Source: Medicago truncatula (Eukaryota > Streptophyta > Magnoliopsida > Fabales > Fabaceae). Taken from it: a stretch of 64,000 bases of DNA. The DNA lies in the NCBI RefSeq assembly GCF_003473485.1, contig NC_053042.1, forward strand, positions 51,175,762-51,239,761, in the 5' to 3' direction. The notes beneath the pieces are model-generated. The model did not search any database. It had not been told where the DNA came from and saw nothing but the letters and a program-made list of their open reading frames with translations. Shown here in pieces: positions 1-12,627 of this stretch; within the stretch, counting starts at the first letter, position 1, and each line of letters starts with the position of its first letter. A program made the position numbers and the translations under genes.

Positions 1-444
1 CCCAACAAGTTAATTTGTCGGCAAGTTGTTAGATAATATATTGTCTATATTAGTAAATGCAAATAGCAATACTTCCACGTAAGTTTAATAAAATCTACAT
101 CAATTTCAACAAAAGAAAAAAATATCTATTTGTAGATAAATACTAGTAAAATCTATTTGAGATCTAGAGTGAGTGTCTCTAGCAATTTTCATTATTGTAT
201 GTATACATGTAAGACTTTGGGGTGATGCTGTTATAAGTGAATGGACAAATTTGTACATTCGTCACATGCAAATTTATTAAACAACTAAACAAAGTGGAAC
301 AATAGCATATGATGTTACAACTGTATGTGCAGAAATCATTTTCAAAGTTAACATTATTTATTGAACTTCCAAACCTCGGGTTCAGAGATCCAGAAGCAGA
401 GAATCTCTCCATTCTCTTGAACCAAAATTCTCCTCCTACCCAAA
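1..444. other. Upstream flank of the XTH gene
   Basis: This is AT-rich sequence ahead of the XTH start codon. It should contain the promoter and 5' leader. I see no TATA box or other element that I would name with confidence, and no coding signal. Confidence 0.4.
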
Positions 445-2330
445 ATGGATGGAGGGTCCTTTTCTTCATTTTCCATTCTTCTTTTCCTTGCAGCCATAGT
501 AGCTGTTTATCATCATTCAGCAGAAGCAGCTATGTCTAAGGGATCATTTGAAGACAACTTCAGCATAATGTGGTCTGAAAACCATTTTACTACCTCTACA
601 GATGGACAGATCTGGTATCTCTCCTTAGACAATGACACAGGTATCAAATCAAATGCATGAGCATTTTGTTGCACATACACTGTATTATTATGTTATGTTT
701 TCATTTGATTATTTTATGTAATCTTAAGTATATTTAAAATAGTACAAAATACTCTAAGAGTTTGTTCGGTTCTGCTGTCATAAAAATTGTTTTTGATTGA
801 AATCAAGTTGAATGTACAATGATTTATGTTTTTATACATTCATTAAAATATGATTTACATAAACTTACTTTTGGATAGTTTGGATCAAAGTTGCTTGTGT
901 GTGTATGTATATATTAGCTTTTAGATAGAATTGATTTTGGGACTAGGATCAATTATTCTAAAGTTGAAAGTATAATTTATGGTTAAATCATGTTTGAGTA
1001 AGTTAAACATTATTCTGGAATGTTTTAATTGTTAGCATTAATTAATGTTGAGATTTGAGGCCATTTTTTTAAGTATTGAATGTTTGACAGGATGTGGGTT
1101 TCAAACAAAACAAAGATATAGATTTGGATGGTTCAGTATGAAGTTGAAACTAGTTGGAGGTGATTCTGCTGGTGTTGTGACAGCTTATTATGTAAGTAAA
1201 CAATTACATTAATATTGAATTTAGTACTAAATGTGCATTCTTTGTTGAATTCCTTTTTGTGTTTTTATGAATCCAATTGATGGAGTGTTAACAAGAATAG
1301 GGGATTGTTGCAGATGTGTACAGAAAATGGTGCAGGGCCAGAAAGAGATGAGCTTGATTTTGAGTTTTTGGGAAACAGAACAGGACAACCATACTTGATT
1401 CAAACAAATGTGTACAAGAATGGGACCGGTAATCGTGAGATGAGACATATGCTTTGGTTTGATCCCACTGAGGACTATCACACCTATTCTATTCTCTGGA
1501 ATAATCACCAAATAGTGTAAGTTCAATCATATATTACTCTTATTGGTGTTCTTAATCTTATAACCCAAGTCAAAAAATGACATCAAATATGGTAATTGAG
1601 CTAAGTTGGTCACTTCTTTATTATGCTTTTCTCAATTGTCAAAAAGTAGTTTAGGACTTTTTGTTTTTGGTGGAAAATAGTAGTGTAGGACAAGATTGTG
1701 AGGTTTAAAGAAACGAATCTAGTTCAGTAAAATGTACAATATGGTGGACCTAGTTTAATTATCATTGCTAGCTGCTCATATGAATATGATAGTATGTCAT
1801 ATGGACAGTAAAAAGGAAATAGTGTTTCTTTTAAAAAGACCTTAAATTTCAAGGGTTCAGATTATTTAAAATACCTCAATTCAAGATATTTATGATTTTT
1901 TTGTTTTTTTTTGTTTTTGTTAAACAGGTTTTTTGTGGATAGAGTTCCAATAAGGGTGTTCAAGAACAATGACAAACCAAACAATTTCTTCCCAAATGAG
2001 AAACCAATGTACTTGTTTTCAAGTGTATGGAATGCAGATGATTGGGCTACAAGAGGTGGACTTGAAAAAACAAATTGGAAATTAGCACCATTTGTGTCAT
2101 CCTACAAAGACTTTAGTGTTGATGCTTGTCAATGGGAAGATCCATTTCCTAAATGTGTTTCAACCACAACAAAAAATTGGTGGGATCAATATGATGCTTG
2201 GCATCTTTCAGGTGATCAGAAAATGGATTATGCTTGGGTTCAACGAAACCTTGTCATCTATGACTATTGTAATGATTCTGAACGCTTTCCAACTTTGCCT
2301 GAGGAGTGCTCATTGAGTCCATGGGAGTAA
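445..2330 (+). CDS. XTH: Xyloglucan endotransglucosylase/hydrolase, XTH6/7-like
   Basis: The protein is a secreted GH16 enzyme that cuts and religates xyloglucan in the cell wall. There are four exons: 445-640, 1091-1191, 1314-1516 and 1928-2330. All have GT-AG borders and the phases join to 300 residues, the usual length for the family. The N-terminus is a hydrophobic signal peptide (about residues 1-29). The catalytic signature DELDFEFLG starts at residue 111, with the nucleophile Glu112, Asp114 and the acid/base Glu116. It is followed at once by the N-glycosylation site NRT (120-122), as in classical XTHs. The C-terminal XET_C part carries the DDWATRGG motif and four conserved Cys. The DEL (not DEI) signature and the [12 protein letters not shown] stretch resemble Arabidopsis XTH6/XTH7, by memory only. 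The ATG starts the signal peptide and is the only sensible start. Confidence 0.95.
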
Positions 2331-4118
2331 TGTATCAAGGGAAAATATATGAAATATCATTTTTCCTTTAAATATCTATTTTTGTATCAAATTTATTTAG
2401 TTAGCAGAGTTTTTATTTTTTTATTTTTATTGATTTGCTATTCTTTTTATTAATTATGTAAAAGCATATCCCATCCCATAAAACAAAATGAAGTTTACAT
2501 GGTTTGAGAAGAGTGCGTAAATCTCTATACATGAACATGTTGAACGGTAACAAATTTTACCCCTAAATGAGCTTTTTTTACTAGAGATGGTAACAGGTAA
2601 TCCAACAAAATAGGTGTTCATAGAAAGTATATGTATTGCGTAAAAAAAAGAAATATTATATGTAATATTTTTTTTGGCACAAAGTATGTGTAAATGTTTC
2701 TTAAAAAAAAGTATATGCAAATGTAATTGGTAGGGCGGTGCATATTCAGACAAAACACACACATCATTAATGAACAAAAATATGAGGTGCATGTGTGCTT
2801 TAGATTTTGGCGAAACAAACAGAAAATTTTGATTATGGGACAAAATTTATTAGATGTAACAACAAATTTATTCTTCCATCAAACTTGGATTGAAAAGCCA
2901 AATTTCTTCACTTTGTGATGATAGAAATCTAAGCTAAACAAGGGTGTAATTATTTATTACTTCATCAAAATAACAACTTATATTTTTAAGATAAAATTTC
3001 TATTTATAAATTCCTTAACCAATACGTCTAATGTCTTTGAGACACTAATTAGCAAAACCTTTAAATATATTACTTTAAATATCATATGTGAAGTTTAAGT
3101 TGTCTTTGAAAATTTATGGACAAGTTACCAACATCAAATGAAAATTAATCATAAAAGCAAATTTATAAGTGACACACAACTAATTTTTACGCAACTTACA
3201 AATTTTCTCACATGATTAATTTTTATTGATCGTTATATAAATTATTTACAATTCTTCAAATGTAACTTACAAATAACTTTTAAAAAATGATTATTTTTTA
3301 AAACAAGTATAAAAATATACTTAAGCATATTATATTTTAATCTTCAAAATTGCATGTGTCATATGATTTTTCCATTCTACCAAATGGTGAATCAATTTGA
3401 TTTAAGCTTGATTATGGTTTTAGTCACGCTATTTTCATTTATTTACGAAATCTGTTTCCATTATAAAATCACTTTGTTTTGTCCTTAAAAAAAATCACTT
3501 TGTTTTGATTTTTTTATAAGATTTTTATATTTAAAAGAAGTTATTTTTCATATCTTAATGACATGACATACGATTTTACGATGTAGAGTGATCAACCATC
3601 ATAAAATTACAAGATAATCAATTTTTTTTTTTTGAAGATAATCAATTTAAAACTTCAATTTCATCATTTAAAAATAGAATTAGAGGAAAGGTTCTTCAAA
3701 AAAAAAAAATACAAAAATATGATGAAAGGACAAACATTGAGTTATTTTAAAAGAGAGGACCAATTATTTAAATGCGTAAAATTAGAGGAATCAAAAGTGT
3801 TTGAAAAAATAAAAGTGTAATTAAAAATGAAGGTGTATTTAAAATTGTAAACCATAAATAAATTAGATTTCATATGTTTTATCAATAAGAAAAATAAATG
3901 ATTTGTAACAAAAAAAATATCTCTAGAAAAAGAAAAAATAAAAATAGATCTCATATATACTCGAAGTCTGTCGTTTAAGAGAAGAGAGGTTACCCGTAAA
4001 CAAAAGGTCAAAACGACACGAATTAGCTGGAAAGGGGTATAGGGTTTTGATCCAAATCTTGATATTCAACTTGAAAATTTCACAATCAAATCACTAATCA
4101 GAATCATTATCGACTGCA
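2331..4118. other. Intergenic, AT-rich
   Basis: This is the 3' flank of the XTH gene and the upstream region of CRIPT. It holds A/T homopolymers and short AT-rich open frames with no protein-like composition. I see no gene or clear mobile element in it. Confidence 0.5.
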
Positions 4119-7100
4119 ATGGTCTGCGAAAAGTGTGAGTTTCTCATCCTTTTTCTTCAATAATCCATCCATATTTCTAGCTTTCGAAAATTCAATTGAT
4201 CTTTTTGGTGATTTGAATTCGTGGTTTTAGGTCAGAAAAAATTATCGAAGGTGATAGTACCAGACAAATGGAAAGAAGGTGCAAGCAATACTACTGAAGG
4301 CGGTGGCCGCAAAATCAACGAGAACAAGCTCCTTTCCAAGAAGAACAGGTTCCCTTCAACCTAAACCCTTCAATTTTTTATTTTTTTTTGGCTTAATTGC
4401 ACTTTCCCCCTATAGTTTGCCAATTGTGCAATTTTGCATCCCATAGTTTTAAACAAGCGATTTTGCCCTCTATAGTTTTCTCCCTTTTTGATTTTATGGT
4501 CTCCATGACATTTAGTGCTGATTTTTAATCAATTAATGTGTGCCGTGTGCCACGTGGGTACAAGATTAGATGTACCCAACCATGGGGTGCAAAACCGCAC
4601 AATTGACAAACTATAGGGGGAAAAGTGCAATTAAGCTTTTTTTTTTTTTTTACTTTTTTTTTTTTTAATTAGGGTATGAAAAGCATAGTAATTTGGTCTT
4701 AGTACTCTTATATTTTAATTTTATTAGCTGATAATATGCTAAAGTAATCATTTTTAGTTTTAATATTGGAAACTTTGGGATGCAATTTTCTTTTACCTGC
4801 TTAGTATAACTTCAAATTTTGAGGTGGGGTGTTTTGGACTATGAGCCTGTTTGGATTGACTTATTCGAGCTTATGTAGTGGCTAAGTTTTTTGTGATTGT
4901 TTGGGAGAACTTATGAAAATAGCTTATGATATTGTTCATAAGTTGTTTTTAGCTTATTTTCATAAGTTGATTGAGATAGCTTACGAAAACAGGCAGCTTA
5001 TACGAAAATAATTTAACTTTATTTTATCTTTTGTTGTTAAAAATTAAAATAGCTTATACACAAGCGCTTATCATGATAAGCACTTGTGCTATAAGCTGCA
5101 AATAAGTTGTTTATCCAAACAGTGCCTGAAAGTCACGTTGCATGGTGCAAAATCATATTTGTGCTACTCTTTTTGTTCCCCTTTTTTAAATCCTAAAGCC
5201 ACTTAAACATCAAAACATGTCAAAATCAATTCTAAGAGTCTTGAATCAATCTTGCCTCCTCCAAAAGGGAAACCAAATATATACTATGTAGAAACGATAC
5301 TTGGCTGAGGGGGGAGCAATCTTAGAAAATGGCAAAGTTCAACTTGATAGGGTGAGATTCTCCCATGAACCAATAGGCTTTAATGTTTAAAGGATGTGCT
5401 ATGTATGTTTGGTCTCGTGTTTTGGTTTGGTGCTTTAAACATAATCTTCTTTGATTTATTTTTCCGAGCAACGCTTTTTCATAAGTAGGTTTGATATAGT
5501 TGGTTGTATGGTAGATGCTGTGAAAGAGAAAAAAATGGATGGTAGATGGTGTGAAAGAAACCTGATGTTTTCAAGTAGTCGTTAACTACGGTCAACTAGT
5601 TAGCTATTTTGAACAACAATTGAATCAGTAGTTATCACTGGGACTTGATCCGTAAGTTAATTTTCGGTATGCTGATATGGCTTCTGTTGTGCATAAACTA
5701 TGTATGTGGTGCACAGTGCGATAGTATTTTTTTTATTTTTTTTAATCTTTACCACGGGATACTGCAATCTCACTAGATTTATCATCGATAAAACCTGTAT
5801 ACACTAGATTTTTCACCTCAGATCTCTGCAACCAGCTAAAAGCTTGTGCCATTGCATCTAAACTCTTTTTCACAGTCTTGAGAGATATAAAGCTTGCTAA
5901 AGTGGTTGCTAGTGGCCATTGAAACAATGACTTTCTATTCTTTCTTTTTTTAAAAAACAGACTAACTTTTATTATGAACCAAAACAAGAGTGGGTACAAG
6001 ATTAGATGTACCCAACCATGTTTACAGTAAAACAGAAAATAAGACACCCAGTTTCTTTTGTAGTTTTGGTTTTTGTTTCATGTTCTTATTCTACTTTCAG
6101 AATTATGTTACTTTTTCAGTTTTTGGGGTTAATTAATGATTGATAAAACAGAAGGAACTCATGTTGACTTTTTGTGGGAAGGTAAAGAACTATACAATCA
6201 ATGGAGTTGTGTGTTTGTGAAGATGAACGGTATGAGTGAAAAGGGGACCTGATGGGAGTGGGTAGGTAAGGAAAAATCTAGCGTGGTGGGTCTATGATAT
6301 ATCTCGTTGGTCTTTATAATCAAATGGTTAAAAAATGTTGTGCATGGTGCACCATATACCTAACTTGTGCACAATAGAAGTTGCCATATCTATTAGATAT
6401 TCCATGCATTTTATTTAATGTTTTTTTTGCATTTTATTTAATGTTTTTTTTTTCTTGGTGGGGATTGGTATTTCTCTCATAACTTTGCCATGGTCACTTC
6501 CCTCTTCATGTTACCCTCTACAATTTAAATTTCTTTCCCCCCCCCCCAAATGTTATGTTTGTTTTGTCATTAATAATAATGCCATGTAAAATCTGTATTT
6601 TGATTAATGTGGCTCTTGGAAAATATTTTTGACATCTACGTGGCTCAAACTTCAGAATTGCTAGGATACATTTTATCTTTTTATATTTCATATCTTTTCC
6701 TAACACGTGCGCGCATAGTCTTAGACTCAAATGATACTACCTTCGTCCCTATTTATAAGACCCTTTTGCCAAATTTTGTTGTCCCTTTTTATAAGACCCT
6801 CTTCAAAACAAGGTGCATTAACATTTTTTTTCACAAAAATACCCCTAATTAAATGAAGAGATTTAAAACATCAACCATATCTCTCTCTCTTAATAATTGA
6901 AGGATAATTTTGAGAAGAGAATTTACATTGTTGACAAATTTAATGCAAAAACAATTTTCTTAATTCTTGTGCTTTTATCAAAAGGGTCTTGTATATAGAG
7001 ACAGAGGTAGTACTCAATATTATAAGCATTGTTTACTAGCTGTACACTTATATTATATATCATGTAATAATGACTAAAAGTATAGTTCTTGCTTATTACA

Positions 7101-7680
7101 TGGCTTAATAAATATCGGCCCAAACTGCCAAGGTTTTGGGTTCGGAATGCACTCTTGAAGGTATAGTATATCAAATTCTGTTCACTACATGAGCAAGTAC
7201 TCTTGAAGGACTGTGCCATTGCTTTTTCTAAATTTTATGCATTTACTCTTGCACATGTATACGACTCTCAATCTTATTGGCAAGTTTTGTGTCCAATTAT
7301 ATACTGTACCTTGACCTGCAAGTTTTGTCCTTTTGTAAATTGTAACTTTTTATCTCTTGCAGGCCTTGCATCTTTCATCTGCATTTTTTTATCATGTGAA
7401 AAATGTTCTTATTTTAAATTAATTCCTTGCAGATGGACCCCTTATGGAACTACTAAATGCATCATTTGCAAGCAGCAAGTGCACCAGGATGGCAAGTACT
7501 GTCACACCTGTGCTTACTCGAAAGGTGATATTTCATGTTCAAATGTTTTCCGTTTGCTGCTATATTGTATCGTGAAAGGACATAGCTCCATTCCTGATGT
7601 GTTTTGCATTTGCAGGAGTTTGTGCGATGTGTGGCAAGCAAGTTCTGGACACCAAGTTTTATAAACAAAGCAATGTGTAG
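4119..7680 (+). CDS. CRIPT: CRIPT homologue, cysteine-rich zinc-binding protein
   Basis: There are four exons: 4119-4134, 4231-4348, 7433-7524 and 7616-7680. They give 96 residues; family members are about 100. The first exon codes for only five residues plus one base, so it cannot be found as an open frame. The protein has four CxxC pairs (Cys3/6, 54/57, 68/71, 78/81). It also has the family signatures VPDKWKEGASNTTEGGGRK, the CAYSKGVCAMCGK block and the C-terminal VLDTKFYKQ. The animal protein binds PDZ domains through its last residues and is a minor-spliceosome-associated factor (family knowledge). The last residues here, QSNV, keep the PDZ-ligand-like ending. Intron 2 is about 3.1 kb and packed with small transposons, while the other two introns are about 90 bp. 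Confidence 0.95.
4390..4635. mobile_element. MITE with 38-bp-class inverted ends, in CRIPT intron 2
   Basis: The ends GCTTAATTGCACTTT (4391) and its complement (to 4635) are inverted copies. They continue through CCCCCTATAGTTTG for about 40 bp per arm. Both flanks are T-runs, so a target duplication cannot be read. The element is non-coding. It carries a 31-bp segment found again at 5990-6020. Confidence 0.75.
4846..5127. mobile_element. MITE-like inverted-repeat element, in CRIPT intron 2
   Basis: The left end CCTGTTTGGATTGACTTATT is mirrored at the right by AATAAGTTGTTTATCCAAAC. The interior is filled with further inverted copies of AGCTTAT. It is non-coding. No clear target duplication was found, so the borders are approximate. 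Confidence 0.55.
5675..6392. mobile_element. About 0.7-kb inverted-repeat element, in CRIPT intron 2
   Basis: Sequence at 5675-5728 (ATATGGCTTCTGTTGTGCAT...) recurs inverted at about 6330-6392. The interior contains a minus-strand open frame (5742-6047) ending in about 60 residues of fairly protein-like composition, which I do not recognise. It could be a captured fragment or chance. Borders are approximate and no target duplication was seen. Confidence 0.5.
6735..7013. mobile_element. MITE, CTACC/GTCCCTATTTATAAGACCC family, in CRIPT intron 2
   Basis: CTACCTTCGTCCCTATTTAT at the left is mirrored by TATATAGAGACAGAGGTAGT at the right, about 280 bp apart. The AAGACCCTTTT / AAAAGGGTCTT arms lie inside. 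The ends are Stowaway-like. A related copy lies in the regulatory-protein gene intron at 41893-42164. Confidence 0.65.
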
Positions 7681-8387
7681 TGGATTTGTGCTTCATTTTG
7701 CATCTTTTAGGTGCATTGTAGCATTTCCTTTTTACTCAGTATAGTCTAATTGGTGGTGTTGCTAACAATGTAACTGAAGCTGTAAAAAATACAGTGAGAG
7801 TGAGGGGGATTCTATTTTCTTTGCCATATGTAATGTACTTGTTGAATGTTCATTTGTGATCTAAAAACATTGTACCTTTTCACGTGAAATTCATGTTCTC
7901 TTGGGTTTATATGATGCTTTGAAGTTGATTATCTTGCTAAATCAACTTAATTTTGGCCAGAATGCATGAGGTAAGTTTGGTCAAAATTGACTTACTTTGA
8001 TAGATGCGTGTAGGGGATTTTCAATTTTGGTTTATGAATCCAACGAAGAAGTGTGGACTTCCTATCCTATCAAGTATCAACGAAAGTGATTATTTATCTA
8101 CACATTTTATGACGAATTGCTTGTTATGACGAATTTTTTTTTCCTGTTCTACTTCCTGCAATTCCTAAACCCACGATTAAGGTTGGCAAAAATATTAAAT
8201 ATCCAGGATCGTGGGGGAGAGTTTGACTCACGTGGAAGGGATGCATAATCTTGTTCAAGCATCCCAAATGGAAACTAGGTGCTGTTGAAATGAGCCTGAA
8301 TTAACTAAAGATATCTACATCAAACCCTCTACTGTGATACCAAAGGTTGAGGAGCATTGCTGTTCCTACATTTGATAAGGTTGATAA
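7681..8387. other. Intergenic between CRIPT and the plant-mobile-domain element
   Basis: This contains the CRIPT 3' flank and unremarkable AT-rich DNA. I see no gene in it. Confidence 0.4.
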
Positions 8388-11300
8388 GGCTGAGAAACAC
8401 GAGTAAAATACGATTTTGCCCCCCTCGGCAGTTACTGTCGAAGAATAACTGCCAAGGAAAACCCCGGTAGTTAACTACCGAAGAAATCTGAATTTAATCA
8501 TACGCAGAAACATTACCATTTCCAAAACTTCTCCAAAATTCACAATTTCTCTCCAATCTTCACCAAAATCATTTTTACGAATTGCAAACAAATCAACTGC
8601 ACATTATCACAAGTAAGTTGTATCAATCATTTTAATGATAATGTTAGTTTGTTTAGGTTTATTTTTTAAAAAAAATTAGAGTAGTTTGCATGTGGTTAGA
8701 GTTGATTTTAAAATTGACAATTTGATGATTGCATGTGTAATTTAGGAATTGATAAATGAATGTAGTTGTTGCCTATGTTGTTTAAATCATAATGTGGCTT
8801 TGAATGGTGGCAAATGAACACAATTTGAATATGTTTTATACTTTGCACACAAAGTGTTTGGTAAAATGCCTCAATGACAATTTTATTGATTATTTAGTTA
8901 GAGGTTATAGAAATGATGTTAATTATAGTTTGGTTAAGTGTATATTGATTTTTTAGTTAGTTTAGGTTACAAGAATTATGATGGAGACAAATGATTAAGT
9001 GTATGTTAATTATTGAATGATGTTTAAGTTATTATGGAAATGATGGACATAAATTTTATTGTAATGATGATTATATTGAATGATTTTATGTTATGGAAAT
9101 GATATTCATTGTTGTACTTTTAATGAGTTTGATTATGTTTATGTTTAATTTAGGTTTAATATGTTTGATTAGGTTATGGAAATGATGTTAATTTTATTAT
9201 TTTTTGTGTAGATATGGCCGATCAGGATTCCATTGATCGATCTAAGATGATTGGTGGTAGGCGTGCGATGACTCAGAGCCACCGGAGGGAGAGACAAAGC
9301 GGCCACATCTCAAAGAGGGGTAGAGGTCGGAGGGTGGATGGTTCAGGGAGTTCGCAGGAGGCTTCTCAGGCTCAACAGCATGAAGAGTCGCAGGTGGTTG
9401 ACCCGAGCCAGCAGGTGGAGTACCTGAATTATCAGGATCAGGTACACCACGATGTTACAGATGGTGGGTATGACCAGGATCATATACCACATCAACAGCA
9501 TCATATAGCAGATGATGATGACATTGCAGCAGCTGCTGCCCCAGAGGTGTTACCTGTGGACCCTCCCTTTCCTGGAGGACCGGCATACCTATCTTTGCTG
9601 CACTCTTTTGCCAATCATGTGGCGTTGCCACTTTGGTATAATTCAGATAACGTAAGTGTAATTTTTTTAAATGCTTTTTCTTTATGTTTAATTATTTTCT
9701 TTATATGTGTGTTTGTTTAATTATTATATCCACTTTTACATGTGTTTTTTTTTTAATTCTTTTCTTTATGTTTAATTATTTTCTTTATTTCAACTTTTAT
9801 TATTTTCTTTATGTTTAATTATTTTCTTTATATGTGTGTTTGTTTAATTATTATATCCATTTTTATATGTGTTTTTTTTAATTCTTTTCTTTATATTTTC
9901 TTTATTTCAACTTTTATTGTTTTCTTTATGTTTAATTATGATTTAAATTTATTTTGTTATGTGTTTTATTTAAGTTTTAAGGTTTACATTTGTTATGTTT
10001 TATTTTTGCATTTGTTAAGTTTAATTTTGTTTAGTTAAATGTTTACATTGTTTAATGTATAAATTGTTTAAACTATGTATATTTTTCTATTATTTCAGGT
10101 TCGTAAGCTGCGTGTGGTAAAACCGATTAATCATGGGGCTAAAATCTTGAGTCTCGGACGCCCAATCGGGAATCAGGATTGGTTTTCGGATCCGCTTAGG
10201 GAGAGCGGGTTACATGATTTGGTTTGCCTGGGCTACGCCACCGTGCCTCATGCCCTGCTGATGACTCTATGAGAGAGGTGGCATCCCGAGACCAGCACTT
10301 TTCACATGCCCTTGGGGGAGATGACTGTGACCTTGGATGATGTCGCATGTCTGACGCATCTTCAGATTGAGGGGCGGATGTTGAGCCATGGGAAGAAGAT
10401 GCCGAAACATGAGGGAGCGACACTACTGATGAGACACTTGGGTGTGTCGCAGCAGGAGGCGGAGAAAATTTGTGGTATGGAGTACGATGGGTACATTAGT
10501 TACCCGAAGCTGAGGGAGCTATATACAAGGTACCTTGGTAGGGCTAACGTATTGGTGGATACGGAGGATGCAGAGGATATGGAGGAGTTGCAGAGGGTTA
10601 GGACATTTTGTGTGAAGTCTTATCTCTTATATCTTGTAGGATGCTTGTTGTTTGGTGATAAAAGCAACAAACGCATCAAGTTGGTCTATCTGACGACCAT
10701 GGAGGAGGGCTACGCGGGGATGCGTAATTATTCATAGGGAGGGATGACACTCGCATACCTATACGGCGAGTTAGCTGAGGCGTGTAGGCCTGGAGACAGA
10801 GCTCTTGGGGGAAGCGTGACACTGCTGACGGTAAGAAACTTATAAATGTGAACCTTAACTTTTATTTTTTTGTTATATTTTTTGGTGCGTAATAATTTAT
10901 AAATGTGATTTGTTTGGTTTGTGCAGGCATGGTTTCTGGCGCATTTTCCTGGGTTTTACAGTGTTGATCCCAACACTGACTACATGGAAAACTATCCGGT
11001 TGCGGCGAGGTGGAAGCTTCAGAAGGGTCACGGAGAGGGGGTCACGTATCGGTCACTGCTTGATCGTATAAAGTTTGATTACGTATGATGGAGGCCGTAC
11101 GAAGAGCACAGGGAGATCCAGGATTTTGAGGAGGTTTTCTGGTAATCAGGCTGGATTATGTGCGGTGTTCGTGGGTGTACCGTCACTTGCCCGAGAGGGT
11201 TTTGAGGCAGTACAAATACGTCCAGACTGTCCCCAGACATCCGACGGATGTTGTAGAGCGATCACCGCCTCAGATTGTGCAGGCATTCGTCGACTTCCGC

Positions 11301-12084
11301 GCTCACACGCTTAAGGCGGCCGATTGGGGTGAGCAGGCAGGAGAGCAGACATGGCGGATGGCAGATGGCTATGTGCTATGGTACACTAGGGTGTCTCACC
11401 CTCAGATCTTGCCACCTCTTCCAGGAGATCTTTCGAGGACAGTAAATGAAGAGCAGATCATTGCACAACAGTGGGAGCGGTATGAGGCGAGAAGCTCGCC
11501 TGACACCTATGACATGGTTAGTGGCGCTGTTGCCTACGCTGATGCGCAGTTAGGCCAGGAGGAGGTCATGAGCATGACCCCTCAACAGTGGTTTCAGGCC
11601 ATGAGCCATATTAGAGAGCAGATCACGCCTATCTTGACCATGAGGCGAGGCCAGAGGCCGAGGAGGAGGCACCAACAGCATCAGCAGGACCAGGACCAAT
11701 AAGTAGTAGTTTGTTTTTTAGGACTTGTTTTTTAGTTTTGGTATTTTTATGATATTGATTTGTATATTTGTATTTTGATGACATTACTTTTAATTTCATG
11801 GGATATTTTACTTTGTTTAATGGTATATAAAAATGTTGGCCTAATTAAGTTGTGCATTTGTGCCAAGATTCATTATGCATAAAAAAAACAGGTACATATG
11901 TTGTGTTTTGTTTGAAACACATTACAGGTTCAGGAAATGAAGCTACTGCCTCTGTCTTGGCTTCAGGACGCTTCGGCAGTTTACTGCCGAGGAAATCCTC
12001 GATAGTTAACTGCAGCCGATTTTCTAAAACTTCGGCAATTAACTGCCGAGAGGCATTTAGATAAATTACTCTTGTGTCTCAGCC
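8388..12084. mobile_element. Degenerate transposon carrying a plant-mobile-domain gene
   Basis: GGCTGAGAAACACGAGTAA at 8388 is mirrored by TTACTCTTGTGTCTCAGCC ending at 12084. Both sub-terminal zones hold palindromes of the CGGCAGTTAACTGCCG type. One is a perfect 16-bp palindrome at 8465-8480, and imperfect ones lie at about 11973-12055. Between them lies one broken gene (9214-11702) with a likely 5' leader intron ending at 9211. I find no target duplication, and weak inverted similarity continues a little further out, so the borders are provisional. Plant mobile domains are known in MULE-type and other transposons; which class this is remains inference. Confidence 0.55.
9214..11702 (+). pseudogene. 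Plant mobile domain (aminotransferase-like/MAIN-like) gene, broken
   Basis: Exons: 9214-9651 (Q/H/D-rich N-terminal leader, PFPGGP..YLSLL), 10099-10830 and 10927-11702. Landmarks of the plant mobile domain, in order, are HDLVCLGYATVPHALL, ERWHPETSTFHMPLGEMT, DDVACLTHL, GDKSNKR, TLAYLYGEL, the WRPYE segment, and RHLPERVLRQYKYVQ followed by DGYVLWYTRVSHP. The frame is broken by TGA at 10270-10272, TAG at 10735-10737 (where the family usually has Trp), TGA at 11085-11087 and a frameshift near 11130-11150. The rest still reads through, so the loss of function looks fairly recent. Proteins of this family are transposon-derived, and some have been taken over by plants for development or silencing. 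This copy cannot make a full product. Confidence 0.8.
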
Positions 12085-12177
12085 AAACCAAATGTGTCAA
12101 CAGCAAATCTCAAGGTTGAGTTTTTCGTGAGCGTGCAAGAAGAGCTGATGCTCATATTTGGTAGCCTTAATCCTCTT

Positions 12178-12627
12178 TCAAATTGGCCTCTCATTGTCAA
12201 ACTTTCATTTCGGCTGCTATGCAAAATCTTGTAGGTTATGCCTTATTCTAAACTTGATACTCATCATTATTCTCTCTTAGAATGTAAAATAGAGTATTTG
12301 TAAGGCTTGACCCAAAAAAAAAAAGAAGTATTTGCAAGTGCAACCTTCTAAATTTTCTAAGGGATTTTCTCGCAGCATAACGTGCTTATCGTCCTCATAC
12401 CTTTGCAAATTGGCCTCTCATTCTCAAACTTCCATGTCGGCTGCTATGCAAAGTCTTGTACGTGCTATGCATTATTCTCAAACATCATATTCGTTATTCT
12501 CTCTTGGAATGCTAAAATAGTAGTACTTGTAAGTGCAACCTTCTATACTTGCAAACGACTTATCCTCCTCATTATTCTCTCACAATATAACGAGCTTATC
12601 CTCCTCATACCTTTGCAAACGACTTAA
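12178..12627. repeat. Degenerate tandem duplication, unit about 226 bp
   Basis: AAATTGGCCTCTCATT...TCGGCTGCTATGCAAA...CTTGTA...ATTCTCTCTT at about 12178-12310 recurs at 12404-12535. A third partial unit (CATACCTTTGCAAACGACTTA) follows to 12627. It is non-coding. The surrounding 12085-13070 holds no gene that I can support. Confidence 0.6.

Noticed and set aside
5742-6047. 101-codon minus-strand gene in CRIPT intron 2
   Set aside because: It lies in a small inverted-repeat element and no family is recognised. It is kept only as a remark on that element.
7203-7664. 153-codon plus-strand open frame over CRIPT exons 3-4
   Set aside because: It reads through introns around the real CRIPT exons; the spliced model explains the conserved Cys motifs.
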